DNA of 64,000 bases, from assembly GCA_022661535.1 (NCBI GenBank), contig JAKULF010000007.1, forward strand, positions 3,472,001 through 3,536,000, written 5' to 3'. Made by a program: the position numbers and the translations under genes. This stretch comes from Eutypa lata. Lineage: Eukaryota > Ascomycota > Sordariomycetes > Xylariales > Diatrypaceae. The notes below the pieces were generated by a model. That model did no database searches and was not told the origin of the DNA. It was given only the letters and a program-made list of their open reading frames with translations. Shown piece by piece: positions 45,401-57,064 of the stretch (the stretch's first letter is position 1; every line of letters starts with the position of its first letter).

Positions 45401-48400
45401 AAGCTGAAGCTGCGGAAGAAGCTGTGGCACCAGTTTCTACTGAAATAGTAGAAGACGCAGTTCCCACAGCAGCGGAGGAAGCTGCCCAGCCCGAACCACC
45501 TGCTGAAACCAAAGCTCAAGTCGTTGAAAGCGAACCGCCGAAGGAAGAGGTTGTGCCACCTGCAGATGAAGTTACTACAGCGGGTGAAGCTGCGGCGACG
45601 GATGACACCTCTGCGGTCAAAGAGCCAGAAGCAGTTGAAGAAACAGCTCCAGAGCCCGCACCCGTCGGTAACGAGGTCAAACCTACTGAAGCCGAAGCCG
45701 AAGCTGAGCCCGCACCGGCCGAGGCAGCTGTAGAAGCACAGCCCGAAGTCATCAAGGAGGCCGAGCCTGAGGAAGCTAAGGAAGCTGCGCCTGAGGCTCT
45801 TAAAGAGGTAGAACCTTTGGCTGATGAAACGAAGGGCGGTGACAGTAGTGAGCCGGCTCCTGCTGAGCCGGTTACTGAAGAAGCTGCACAACTAGAACCC
45901 GAATCTGCAAAGGAAGTCGAGCCTGAGGAGACTACGCCGGAAGAAGCTAAAGAAGCTACGCCTGATACCGAGGTTGTTGTCGACACTCCTGAGGCCCCTG
46001 CCGATGCAACTGGAGGCGAGCTGCCGAAGGATGAATCTGCTGAAGCAGAAGCTGCAGTACCTGCCGAAGCTGTTGCTGAGCCTGCTGCTGAGCCTGCTGC
46101 TGAGCCTGCTGCTGAAACCACCGGAGAACCTCTGGGCGAAGATACCGTGGCAGTGAAGGCCGTACCAGCAGAAGCTGTTGCAGTACAAGAATCTGTTACT
46201 GATGCGACTGCAGTAGAAGAAGCCATGCCGGATATTGTGACTGTGACTGACGAGCCAACCAAGGACGAGGCCACACCTGCAGAGACCACAGAGATCGCGA
46301 AGGACGAAGAAGGACCTAAGGAGTCAGTTGAACCTGCCGTAGAGAAGAGCGCTGAACCGGATCCCATTGAAATTCCCATTGGAACACCTACCGAAACTAA
46401 ATCCGTAACATTTGAGGACGAAGTGACTGCAGCCAAGGCTAAGAATGACAGACCCCAGGACGACGATGAAAGCAAGGACAAAGTTGGACCAATACCAGGT
46501 GATGAGACGGCCGAGAAGGCCACTAAAGGTGAGGATGAGACCCAGCCCAGTTTCCCCGGAGATTCCCCTAGCATGTTAGAGCACGATGTTGGTGAGAGTA
46601 TCCCTGAGCCGGTTCCAGAGTCTGTTTTGTTAGTTGATGATCAGGAAGAGGGCAATGGGGGCACACAGCGTGAAGAAGCGCAACCAGTGAGCGGTTCCTC
46701 CGAATCTATCAATTTGGATGGAGCTTTGGAAACCCCCGAGCTGCCTGATGCCCTCCATGAAAACTCTGTTGCGTTAGAGGATGAAGAAATAGGCGAGAAA
46801 GAGCTACCTTCATCCACCGCGCCACAAGAGTCAACGTCGAAGAGCCTTGGAGTGGATGCCGAAGTCAAGCATGAAGTTCCTCTTTCAACCGGCGAGATTG
46901 CCTCTTTTACTAGCCCAGAGGCTATAGATGAGGAGAGCGTTGCTGCAGACACCATTCAAGAACCAAGTATCACAGATGATGTTACAAGTCATATGGTGGA
47001 CGAACCCCCGAATTTGTCGCAGAAAATCCATGAAGCCCAAACGGAAGAACACCAAGTACCTATTCGGAATGAAGAGGTTGTCCAAGACACGCATGAGCCA
47101 AAGGAGACAGTTGTGGAGGATGCGCTTACACAAGCTTCGACATCCACATCAGAAGACAAAGATATTCAACCCAACCACACCGACGATGTTACAGTTGGTG
47201 ATATTCCATCCGAGTCTATTGCAAGTATTGAGGCACATCTCGAAGATTTAGAGAAGGGGCATGCTGAAAAGTCAGAGCCACCCATTGAGCCACAGGATCT
47301 ATCCACAGATAAAGACAAGACCGAGCTTATCACTCCACAAGATGAACAGCAGATTGACTCAGACGCTCCAAACCTTGCGGATGTGACACAGCCCGAGCTT
47401 ACGGACGCCCCGACTGCTGTTCACGAGCCGGATAATGATTCTGAAATACACGAGATGGAGAAGCAAGAAGCCCAAGAAGGGTCGCCGTCTGCCGTAGACT
47501 TCAATTCCCTCGACAAACATGAGGATGTGGAAACAGGCGCTATCGAAGAGTCTCCCCGCGGTGCGACTTTATCCGAAGACAAGACAGAATTGATATCACA
47601 AGAAAAGCCTATCAAGAGTCTTGCAGCTGATCAACCAATCCCGGACGAGTTAGTCATAGACAAAGGCGTGACAGCTCCGACCGACTCTATTGCAGAAATT
47701 CCTGCGCAACCACTTGACACTATCCAAAGTACTCAGGATTCGGAAAACAAACTTAGCCCTATCGCTGAGACCCTAGAAACTGAAAGTGGATCAGTAAACG
47801 ATTTCCAAGAATCAGGGGTAGTTGTGCCGGATCATGACGTTGCGGAACAAGCCTCACCAGAATCGCCAGCCGCAGATGCAACCGAGGAACAAAGCGCCGG
47901 GCTGCTTTCAGAGCCTGAAGTTGATTCTAGGCTTGGTGCTGCCACTTTAACAGAGACGAATGCTGCTCTCGAAGACCAATTCGAGAATCCCGAAGACCAG
48001 GCAACCAAAGACGAGCTTGCTACAACAGACGAGAACATTGTTCATGGCGCTACGAATGCGGGAAAGTCCGATGATGTCACAGCTGTTGCGTCTTCTTTTG
48101 ACGAAATACCTGCTGGGATTGGGGTCGAGCACGATGAGATCAAGGCGGATATACCATCTGACGTCGAGCACCCCCGGGAACCTGAAGATATCGATTCTAA
48201 AAAGGTAGAAGCTGCACCGACAAATGAACTTGTAGCAGAGAGAGCCCAAGAAGAGTTGTCAGGCGATAGTCAGCATGGTATTACTGCTGTACAAAATGCT
48301 GCTTCTAATTCTGAGGGTGATGCTAAGGACGGTCCTCCTACACCCACCAAAGATATCTCACAGGATGAATCTCCGCCTGATACCCTACAACTACCTCCAG

Positions 48401-51400
48401 AGAACTCACAGCAAGAGCAACCTTCGGTTGACGTGAAGTCAGTACTTGAAGGAGGCTTAGTTGCTTTAGAGACGCCCTCGACACCGGAAGAAGACAAAGA
48501 TCACTTTGCATTCGAGAGGCCTGCAGATGAAATACCCACTGTCAGTGAACTCCCTTCAAAAGAGCAACAAGGTAAAGAGGGTTCTGAAGCAGAAAACATT
48601 GTTGAAAGTCTGTCCATCGTCCAAGAGGAACCGACACCAAGGGGTCATCATATCTCTGAAGAGTCTCAACTAGAAGACCCTGCTAAGACTAGCAGTCTGG
48701 TTGCTGAAGGACCATCTCTATCTGAGAATGAGATTTCTTCTCATGAAGAAAATTCTAGAGACTCTAGCGTTGTACAAGGGGTTCCTCCACGGGAAGAGAT
48801 CGTTCAAGACCAGATGATTCCAGAGGAGCCAATTCACATCGAGCCCACGCCTAGCCCGCGTCATATCCAAGAAGAGACTACTCAGGAACCGGCATCACCA
48901 GTCCTAGCAAACACAGAGAATGTTTCTATTGAAGATATACCCATCACCTCCGACAGTGCCGACTTAGTACAAGCCATATCTGGAGACGTGGACAGCGCAA
49001 ACTCTCCTATACCTGAGGATCTTCCATCTGGTGAACCAGTTCCACCTGAGCTACCACAGTCGCACGATTTGGCTAGTACATCAAATAAGGATGTCGATGA
49101 AACGATCGATCCAGTTGCGCTGGATGATGCGGGTACTTCTCATCATGAGCCTAAACAACTTCCCTTGTCTCAACCTTATGAAGCTCCTAGTGGTGATGTG
49201 AAAGCCCTAGCTACTGAGGATATTGGTGGGGACTTAGACACAGCTCCCACGCCAGCCGCTAGTCCTATTCAATCAGCAGTTCAGCCAGAGTCAGAAATAC
49301 CGAGTGGCCATACGGAACAGCCAGTCCAACTTCCCGAAGTGGAACCTATCGATAGCCTTGTCCACCCTCCCGTCACCGTCTCAGTTTACCAGGAGCCAGA
49401 GTATAATCCAAGTCAAGACTCAGTCAAAGCACAATCTCAGGATCTTCCCGAAGCGACGGAACTCGAAGAACCAATAGATAGCGTGGTGTCCCACGAACGT
49501 GAGCAACCTCAAGCATCTCCTGTCATTCCAGCCACCTCTAGCCATGCAGTACTCTCCGAAGACCCAATCCTGGACAATGTCTCCCGTGAAATTCAGGAAT
49601 CTAAGCCTGAGGCGGAACCCACAACTCCAGCTCGCTCCCCCTCCCCTGAAATGGCTGTCGTCGAGTCAAAGCCTGTTGGTCAAGCGGAGCCCTATGTTGA
49701 TGATGATGTCACCTTGAATACCAAAGAGGAACCCGGAGAAGCTAGTCTGCCACCCCAAATCGATGCGGATTCATCGGATGACTTCGTCCTCGTTGATAAG
49801 CCAGACGATGCAGCTTCAGATATCGATGAGATAAAACAATCAGATCTCCCACAAATTGATTTACCGCCTAGAGGCTTGGAAGAACTAGATGATGAGCCTA
49901 AGCTCGAAATGAAGGTTCATGATTCTGCAGACGACATCACAGAGGATGCTCCGCTGGCCCAAGAGCCTCAAATCGATGCTTCACACGACTCGTCCCGCAG
50001 TCCCAAAGACGAAGCGGAGGAATCAGGTGCTCATCAAGATGCCGATATTCAAGCGGCGATTGTTGGTACTGAAGAAGCATTCGCTGGAGAGGTTGAACAT
50101 GACCCTGTGGCTGAAATTCTAAGCCCAACTCGTGATTCTAGTATAATGGAGAAACCTTCGTCCTTGGCTGCGAGAGAGGAGCCTGAGAACGGAGACTCCG
50201 GTGACCTCGAAGTCACTCATCAGACAACTTTCAATGGGGAAGACGGGGATCGCTCCACCACTATGTCTTCAACGTCAGAGTTTCCGTCGGGTAACGACAA
50301 AGCGGCAACTATTAGAGCCGTTAACCGGGATCAAACATCCAGTGATGCCACAAATACCCTGTCCGAGCCAAGAGAGGATGTCCAACTAGAAACCGAGGAA
50401 ACCCAAGGTACCTTTGGTAGTAAAGACCTTGCTGGGGGGACCAAGTCAGGGGATGGTGACCACTATGATACCATTGCTTCTGTATCTGCAGCCGGCATGG
50501 CTGGGATTGCCGCCGGTAGCACCCTGCTTTCTCATATGCCATCTGTAGACAAAGAATCTCCAGAATTGCTTTCGTCAAAGTCCAGCCTTCCTGAGGTTTC
50601 CCGGTCAGGACATGTTTTGTTCCTGGATGAAGGCCTTCACGAGCGTCCATCAACTCCACGTACCCCAGTGGACATCAATGAAGAACCAAAGCTCCGTACA
50701 GTATCAGGACAGATCAGAGAGGCTCCCCAAGAGGAACCTCTCATGACGCCGGCCTTGCTGCAGGTCTTGACCTCGGACAGGGCAGATGCCAACCTCTTAG
50801 GCGCCCCACGAGAATCTTCACTGAGCCCAACTCGAAATCTCGAGCCGAAGGATACACTGGAATCCCCCTTGTCTGACTCAGCAATCACGGTTACATCAAA
50901 CGTGCCACTCTCTGAGTCTTTCACGGCTATTGACAAAGAGCCCATTCCGGAGAAGAGCAGCAAGAGAGTCAAACGACCAGTCCTCGTGTCTTCAGGAACT
51001 CAAACTGAGGAGGATGCTTTCTTCGCGTCTAGTCTTACCACAAGCTCGCCCATATTCAATATCAACGAGCTAGTGCCAAGGTCAACCACACCAGCTGTAA
51101 TCCTGCCGGATCTCCAAGACCCCAAGGCTAAGGCATTGGGACGTGTGAGGAGTGTGAAAAAACAGAGGCGTCTGACCTTGAGAAAGGCAGAGGATACACT
51201 TGCAGCCGCTGTTATAATCTATGCTGCCACACAACAACTCAGCCCTGATTCATCACCGCTGACGTCCCCCCTGGGTAGTTCCCATAGTGGACAGCAAACG
51301 GAAGCTTTGCATAAGGCTACAGAACAGACTCAGGAACCAAGTCGTGCTTTTCTATCGGATGTACCAGGAGATCGCAGTGCTTATGAGGGAGACGTTTCAG

Positions 51401-52410
51401 TTGCTGTTGCTGACCTGTCCACAGATGAAGAGTCCAAATCATCCAGGTCACATCGCAGCGATCGATCTCACAGGCATCGGCACCATCACCACCATCACCA
51501 TCACCGCTCCTCGAGATCAGGGGACGAAAACGGGGGTGAGGAGCGTAGCCACCACCATCACCACCATCGTCATTCTTCGAAACCGAGAGATATCAACGAC
51601 AGCGACGAGCACGGCCACCGTCACCACAAGAGAAGCAGCAGAACCGACAGTGGCCTGTCGCACAAGTCCTCTTCAGACCGCGATGCACCCCGGATACCGA
51701 AACGCCAAGACAGCGGTCTCACTGCCGACAGCACTCGCACGTCATCAAGCAGGAAGCACCGGACCCCCGAAGAGCGTGAAATACGCAGGGAGGAACGCCG
51801 CTTGTCGCGCGATGCTCGCGAGAAGGAGAGGGAGGTCATAGACAAGGAATCGGAGAAAGCGGCGAGCGACAAGCGCTCCCACCGCAGCTCAGGGCGGCAC
51901 AGCGAGTCACAGTCCAGCCGGCACTCTCCAAAGGAGGAAGCCCCTGTACCACTCAGCAAGAAGTTCTTCGACTTCGGCCTAAAGAACGTCGAGAGCATCG
52001 TGGAACACAACATTGCGGCGCAGCAGCCGAAGAACGGCGGCGATGTCCGGCCACCGTCCCGTCCGTCAACTAAGGGGTCTCCGAAGCCCGATTCTCTAAA
52101 ACGCACTCATAGCACCCGCGCGCGCAGGGAATCCGACGCGCATAGGGTATCCGAATCGCACAGGGCATCCGAGGATGTATCGCAGTCAAAGCAACCGAGA
52201 CCCAGAGACGAATCGCCGAGGAGGCACAGGAGATCGAGAGCCGACACCGCAGTCGCCGCTGACTCTCCAGAATCGGCCCCTAGAATGGTGGCTGAGACCC
52301 GGGAGGAGCGCCACTTGAAGCGCGAGGAGAGACAGAGAGCCCGTGCCGAAGCAGAGGCGAGGAAGAAGCCTACGGGCATTCGAGCTGCTTTCAAGAAGAT
52401 TTTCGCTTAG
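39423..52410 (+). CDS. giant disordered Ala/Pro/Glu-rich repeat protein (about 4,291 aa)
   Basis: A frame open from 39542 to the TAG at 52408-52410 has no internal stop over 12.9 kb. No ATG precedes its N-terminus after the previous in-frame stop, so I join a 7-base first exon (39423-39429, ATG TCC A) through a GTACGC..GTGTTTAG intron with a GCTAAT branch point; this keeps phase but is the least certain part. Residues about 45-58 form a Lys-rich, nuclear-signal-like patch. Most of 60-2300 is low-complexity Glu/Ala/Pro with EEAPPAPPEEAP, AAEP and EVPA repeats. The later half is more varied. Near 3645-3672 is a Gly/Ala stretch, near 3977-4030 are His runs, and the basic C-terminus has KKFFDFGLKNVESIVEHN and ends GIRAAFKKIFA. 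No enzyme domain is visible. The role is unknown; scaffold or structural use is inference. Confidence 0.8.
40900..41420 (+). repeat. EEAPPAPP-type degenerate repeat in the giant ORF
   Basis: Degenerate units of about 12 codons around PxEEAPxAPxEE follow one another. The protein pattern is conserved while third positions vary. Confidence 0.7.
42478..42594 (+). repeat. 12-base perfect tandem array (AAEP x9)
   Basis: Nine identical copies of GCAGCAGAGCCA encode AAEP, and a tenth unit is altered (GCAGCAGAAGCA). Perfect identity over more than 100 bases means recent expansion. Confidence 0.9.
44730..44830 (+). repeat. Lys/Glu-Val-Pro-Ala repeat in the giant ORF
   Basis: Units reading KVPAE and EVPAE, about 12-15 bases each, repeat around KVPAEVPAKVPAEG and EVPAEVPAEVPAEV. 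Confidence 0.75.
51466..51640 (+). repeat. histidine-codon runs near the 3' end of the giant ORF
   Basis: Two runs of CAC/CAT codons encode eight and six consecutive His residues separated by a Ser/Arg/Glu linker. This segment could bind metal ions; that is inference. Confidence 0.8.
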
Positions 52411-52640
52411 GAAATAAATTTGCATAATGGAGGGGGTGCAGCACACGGAGGATATGGAAATATAAGTACACAGGGATTTGACTTAATGACTAATGAGGAT
52501 CAATGAGTTGTATGAAGGCGATATTTCTTTTTAATTTTCGGACGATGTAGTTACATAGGGGTTTCACTTGGTTAGGTTTCTTTTCTTGTGTGGTACATAT
52601 TGGAAATGTCAGCTAGTTGTACGAGAAATGAATTATTCGA

Positions 52641-55600
52641 TTAGTCCTTTGCCAGTGTATCTTTGCCACTAGAGCTCTGGGCTCTCTCGCTCTCGCTCTC
52701 ACTCTCTTCTACATCAGACTCGTGTGGTTTACGACATCCTGAGCATACCCAGTCTTCTGTGTAGTAGACTTTCGGTAGCTTATAGCGCCTGTGTTTCTCA
52801 CCGCATACTGAACACATTCGCACCTTTATGGAACAATCCTTCTTCAAGACGCCAGCGTTGAAGTCATTCCCCAGGGCCCTATCTACGAGAACCTCGAGCC
52901 AAGCCCTGATCCTAGAGGTTCCGACTTGCCCCATATACCACTTAAACGCTATTTTTTCGTAGTTGCCCCATTGGCGATTATAGCTGGAGCAAAATCTAGG
53001 ACGTATGAATGTCGGTACTCTTTCCTGCAGGTCTGGTGACGTTCTCCAGCTTTCAAGTAAACGGCGCGCCTCTTGCTCGGATGGACGCACCTTCACCCCA
53101 AATTGTAGCATGATACCGGGCAACCCAGGCATACGAGGCCAATATTTGAGAATGTAGCCAAATGGAGTGACTCCGTCGTTATCTGCGATGCTCGGACACG
53201 CTCCATACATCAACAGGGTAGTTATGCTTGTATATATGTCCATAGCTTCTCTATGATCGGGATGTGAATTGTCGCTATAGAGTGATAAGTAGAAGTTGAT
53301 ACAGTCGTGTAGAACTGTTTTCCCCTCATTGTCCTGGACATTCATGTCGAAGGGGAGGTCTAGGAAATCCCCGTACTTATCAGCATTTAGGCAATGGCCC
53401 TTTTCAAGGCGGTCCCTGATATATCTTTGCAACAATGTACGGCCTTTTTTGTCCTTGCGGTGGGGATCCATTGAGGCGATCTTTAGAACCCACGATAAAT
53501 CATCGAATTCTTTAAGGGCCAACACCGGATGGAAACCATGTTGCATCATCAACTCCCACCTGTTCGATCCCCTCAACTCCAACCTGTTCGATCCCATCAA
53601 CCACTCCTTGTGTCCATTCCACGGACCCACGTTTGGATCTGCCCCCATTTGTAATAGGTAGTTAGTGGTGTCCAAATTTGCCTCAAAGCAAGATACTTGT
53701 AAAGCCGAGACAAGTTCTTTCGGGTAAACAACGTGATATGACTTCGAACGCCCTGATCCTATCAAATATACGAGCAGCTTTTTATACCTAGCTTCGTCTA
53801 TATCCGCGACATTGTTTATATCTGCACCCTCCTTGAGACTTCGTTTGACACTGCTTAGGTGGCCTAGAGCAACCTGGTAGCCAAGTTTCGTAAATGGGGA
53901 TGTGCACATAAAGTCGTAACCAATTCTATGGGTGTCCTCCTGGCAAGACTCCGGTCGTGTTCGCCACACAATTTCCGTCTTCAGCCAATCACTAGTGGTG
54001 CAATGAATATGGGTGAAGTTAAAACAATATGCTGTTTCAGCATTGCAAAGTTTGTTGCAGTAGAGCTCCCATACAGTATTCGGCACCTCACCGGCTTCTT
54101 CCACGTGGTGGCACCAAAAACTTTGAGAATACATCAAGAACGTATTCTCAGGTCCTTCCGTCAACCGTTGATCCAAGTAGGCATAAGGTGACATATTCTC
54201 ATTTTTCCATTCTGTGATCTTCTTGCCCGATTCATCATAGCCCAAAAAATCATCCTTGAAGTCATCGAGACACATGAAGCTTATACAAAGTTCAGCCATC
54301 ATAACGTGCGCATCCTTCATACTGTACTGCCCTGACCATTTCAAAAGCCCCCGGGGTTGTGACGTAACGGACTGTTTGGTAAGAAGGAACTCTTTGGCCT
54401 TCAGGTGGAGGAAAGAGACCTTGTCTTCGTAAATGATTATGAATAGCCCGCACATTTCCCTCAGCCTACTCTTAAAATCGCTCTCATCTTCCAAGTCAAG
54501 ATCGTCAAGACAAGTAGTGGTTGGGCCTGTGGCCATTGCCACCTGCATCTCACGCACGGTCAAAAGTCGTTCGGCCCCTAATAGTATGAGAAGCGCCTTT
54601 CCAGTGTTGCCATACGCTGATGGTTTCTCTAAAATCTTCTCATAGGCATCGTACACTGTGGCGGGCAGGTTATCGATGACCGAATCGATTCCCCGGTCCG
54701 TCTTCTTGAACGAACGTTTCTCCAGATCGTTGAACACTAGATACATCCAAAGATACGTCTTGCTTTGGAAGCTCTGCAGTTTCTCTTGGAGATGGGTTTT
54801 GACACTAGGTTTGAGCCCTTTCATCTTCGCAAACATATCGACGCGGGCCTTGATAACAGTGTTGAATTCTTCTTGGATTGTTGACAGTTCGTCCTCCCCT
54901 TGAACACGGATAGTAGGGAATACCTCCCCTAACTCTTCGAATCCATACGTTACTTGTTCATATGGACGACCTGTGAGCAGAACTTTGAATCCTCCATGGG
55001 ACTTGGATTTGAACAGATCATTGATTTTCGAAGTCAGATATTGACGATCTTTGTCGATACACTCATCTAGGGCATCAATGACAAAAACTACCCTGTCTGT
55101 TTTCGGGTCATTAACCATTCTATCCACTATGTCCCACAATGAAGTTACGGTCTCAGAAACCTTTTCGCGGTCCCGTTCGTACCCCTTCATGGCATGCTGT
55201 ATGAGGTCGGGCTTTTGCTCTAGAAGTTGATGGATAAGTGCACATAGCGCCTGCTTTGCCGTATTCTGAGTATCTTCCTTAAAGAAGTAGCAGACAGTTG
55301 AGAATATTTTGGGGAATTCGTGGTCGACGAGGTACTTTGAAAGAACCGATTTGCCGCAGCCCGGGTCCGCCGTGACCAACAAAGGGCCATACTCGTCCTT
55401 CTTCCACGACTCATAGTTGGAATAGTTCAGAAACCATGCACATGTTCCATCGATTCTGTCAGGGACATAGTTTTTGAAAAGTTCGTAGTCATCGCGTCTA
55501 AACAGAGCATGGCACTCGTATTGGAGTCGTTTCTTATCTAATTCGAGTTGCTCCAAAGAGATGTCCCTGTGCGACTCTGAAACTTTCAATTGATCGGTAA

Positions 55601-56681
55601 GAATCTTCAGCTGATCCCCCAGGACGGCGCCAGACTCGTCAGCTAATCTTCTAATGCTTACGAGCTCTTCGTGTGAGAATGCTGTATTGATCTGCCGTGA
55701 CTCCCTATCAATCAATGCTTCGGTCTCTTTCACAGCGTTCAACATATTCTCCCAATCATCGTATAGGACTGTATCTCTCAGGAAATTGAGTAGGTTAGGC
55801 CTGTAAAGTCGCAAGATAGTTTGGACTTGGAAGTTGATGATGAATTTGTACAGATCGACTATGTGGGATTCGTAAGCTCGTTTAACGGAGGCTAGCTCTG
55901 CGGTCGCGGACAGCTTCTCGGGCAGTAGCATAGCCTCCATAGCTGTATAGTATTTCATTCTGGATATTACATATACCAACCCCGTCTCGTTTGCTTGCTG
56001 TGAGAGTGCCGGGTTTGTGAAGAACGGGAGGGTCAAGCAGATACCAGCCCATACTAAGCTTGCCTCCGGGCTGGCTTTTATGGCCTCGTCGATGATAGAT
56101 TTAGCTCGCATCAAAAATCCAGAGCCTTCTAGAAATCGACCCTGGAGAATGATGTCTCGCCCCTTAGCCGAGAGTCTCCCCTCATCCATTCGTTGTAGAC
56201 CGAGCGACGTGATGGTGAACATTTGATTTTGCCGGCTCTTTTGGTCCCTTTGGGAGATGATATTGTCCTGGGCTTCGTCCTTAACTGAGCCTAGTTGCAG
56301 GTTAATATCATTTACTAATAGACACGTGCACGTTCCCTTACCATTGCTAGAGAGATAGGCAGATAATAGCTTCTCGTATTTATCTATAGTCTCCGGTTCG
56401 GTTTCTTTTAGAGATTCGTACGCCCGATCCCAAAGGGATGGAAAGTCCGATGACTTATTGGAATCTACCGGCGGTTCATGAGTCGCATCATCGATTGGTT
56501 CATGGGGAGTAATTGAGCCCGGTTTATCACTCAAAAGAGGGGTTTTAGTTTCTAAAGCTGAGCTGTCCTCATATTGAGTACTATGGTCCTTAGCTTTCTT
56601 CCTCTTACCCCTGAATGATAGCGGACGACGCGAAGATCTTAGATCTGCGGCCACCTTTGATATCTTAGAAAAAATCCCCAT
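52641..56681 (-). CDS. NLR-like NACHT NTPase with ankyrin-like and Cys-rich C-terminus
   Basis: A single exon encodes 1,346 residues. After a basic N-terminal leader (MGIFSKISKVAADLRSS) is a helical region beginning near DFPSLWDRAYESLKETEPET, typical of the NACHT N-terminal domain of fungal STAND proteins. The NACHT core has the P-loop TADPGCGKS at about 436-444 and Walker B VVFVIDALDE at about 529-538. Downstream, about 930-1020 has ankyrin-like units (GADINNV, MGADPNV) and 1130-1180 another (YGACPSIADNDGVTPFGY). The end carries MCSVCGEKHRRYK and WVCSGCRKP, four cysteines arranged like a small zinc-binding module, then an acidic/Ser tail. Such NLR-like proteins act in non-self recognition and regulated cell death. 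Lack of introns contrasts with its neighbours. A short uORF overlaps its start. Confidence 0.87.
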   Translation of the reverse strand: MGIFSKISKVAADLRSSRRPLSFRGKRKKAKDHSTQYEDSSALETKTPLLSDKPGSITPHEPIDDATHEPPVDSNKSSDFPSLWDRAYESLKETEPETIDKYEKLLSAYLSSNGKGTCTCLLVNDINLQLGSVKDEAQDNIISQRDQKSRQNQMFTITSLGLQRMDEGRLSAKGRDIILQGRFLEGSGFLMRAKSIIDEAIKASPEASLVWAGICLTLPFFTNPALSQQANETGLVYVISRMKYYTAMEAMLLPEKLSATAELASVKRAYESHIVDLYKFIINFQVQTILRLYRPNLLNFLRDTVLYDDWENMLNAVKETEALIDRESRQINTAFSHEELVSIRRLADESGAVLGDQLKILTDQLKVSESHRDISLEQLELDKKRLQYECHALFRRDDYELFKNYVPDRIDGTCAWFLNYSNYESWKKDEYGPLLVTADPGCGKSVLSKYLVDHEFPKIFSTVCYFFKEDTQNTAKQALCALIHQLLEQKPDLIQHAMKGYERDREKVSETVTSLWDIVDRMVNDPKTDRVVFVIDALDECIDKDRQYLTSKINDLFKSKSHGGFKVLLTGRPYEQVTYGFEELGEVFPTIRVQGEDELSTIQEEFNTVIKARVDMFAKMKGLKPSVKTHLQEKLQSFQSKTYLWMYLVFNDLEKRSFKKTDRGIDSVIDNLPATVYDAYEKILEKPSAYGNTGKALLILLGAERLLTVREMQVAMATGPTTTCLDDLDLEDESDFKSRLREMCGLFIIIYEDKVSFLHLKAKEFLLTKQSVTSQPRGLLKWSGQYSMKDAHVMMAELCISFMCLDDFKDDFLGYDESGKKITEWKNENMSPYAYLDQRLTEGPENTFLMYSQSFWCHHVEEAGEVPNTVWELYCNKLCNAETAYCFNFTHIHCTTSDWLKTEIVWRTRPESCQEDTHRIGYDFMCTSPFTKLGYQVALGHLSSVKRSLKEGADINNVADIDEARYKKLLVYLIGSGRSKSYHVVYPKELVSALQVSCFEANLDTTNYLLQMGADPNVGPWNGHKEWLMGSNRLELRGSNRWELMMQHGFHPVLALKEFDDLSWVLKIASMDPHRKDKKGRTLLQRYIRDRLEKGHCLNADKYGDFLDLPFDMNVQDNEGKTVLHDCINFYLSLYSDNSHPDHREAMDIYTSITTLLMYGACPSIADNDGVTPFGYILKYWPRMPGLPGIMLQFGVKVRPSEQEARRLLESWRTSPDLQERVPTFIRPRFCSSYNRQWGNYEKIAFKWYMGQVGTSRIRAWLEVLVDRALGNDFNAGVLKKDCSIKVRMCSVCGEKHRRYKLPKVYYTEDWVCSGCRKPHESDVEESESESERAQSSSGKDTLAKD

Positions 56682-56688
56682 GATTCAT
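56665..56688 (-). other. upstream ORF overlapping the NACHT gene start
   Basis: On the minus strand an ATG at 56688 in a good context (A at -3) opens an 8-codon frame, 7 nt ahead of the main ATG (56681) in a different phase, ending TAA at 56665. If the mRNA includes it, it should reduce or regulate main-ORF translation. Confidence 0.45.
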
Positions 56689-57064
56689 TGTGACCATAAC
56701 ATAAATTTAAGTCTACATTTGTCCAGAGAGAAGAGGCATGGGAATCACTCCATGTCATACAGAAATAGTTCTCCGAGGGCGGGTCTGTGATGCCCAATGG
56801 GTTACTGCCAAGTCCTCTCACTGTAACCTTGCACCAACACAATATTGTCTAGTACCCAATTTTCTTCGAAGCTCCTACCCTCTCCGCAGGCTTCCTGTTT
56901 CAGCTACCTGACATAGAGTTGAGGAACACAAAAGATACTCAAAAGTGGCCGCGACTACTACATGTATATAATATGAAACTAAGGAAGTGTATGCCCAATG
57001 ATAAGCTTCGTAGATTCTGCGTATATTGAAGAGCAGTCTATGTCTACTGTTCTGTCTATATAAA
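56682..57064. other. spacer between NACHT and permease genes
   Basis: This 383-base spacer contains the 3' end of the permease gene and the promoter of the NACHT gene. No other gene is seen. Confidence 0.5.
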
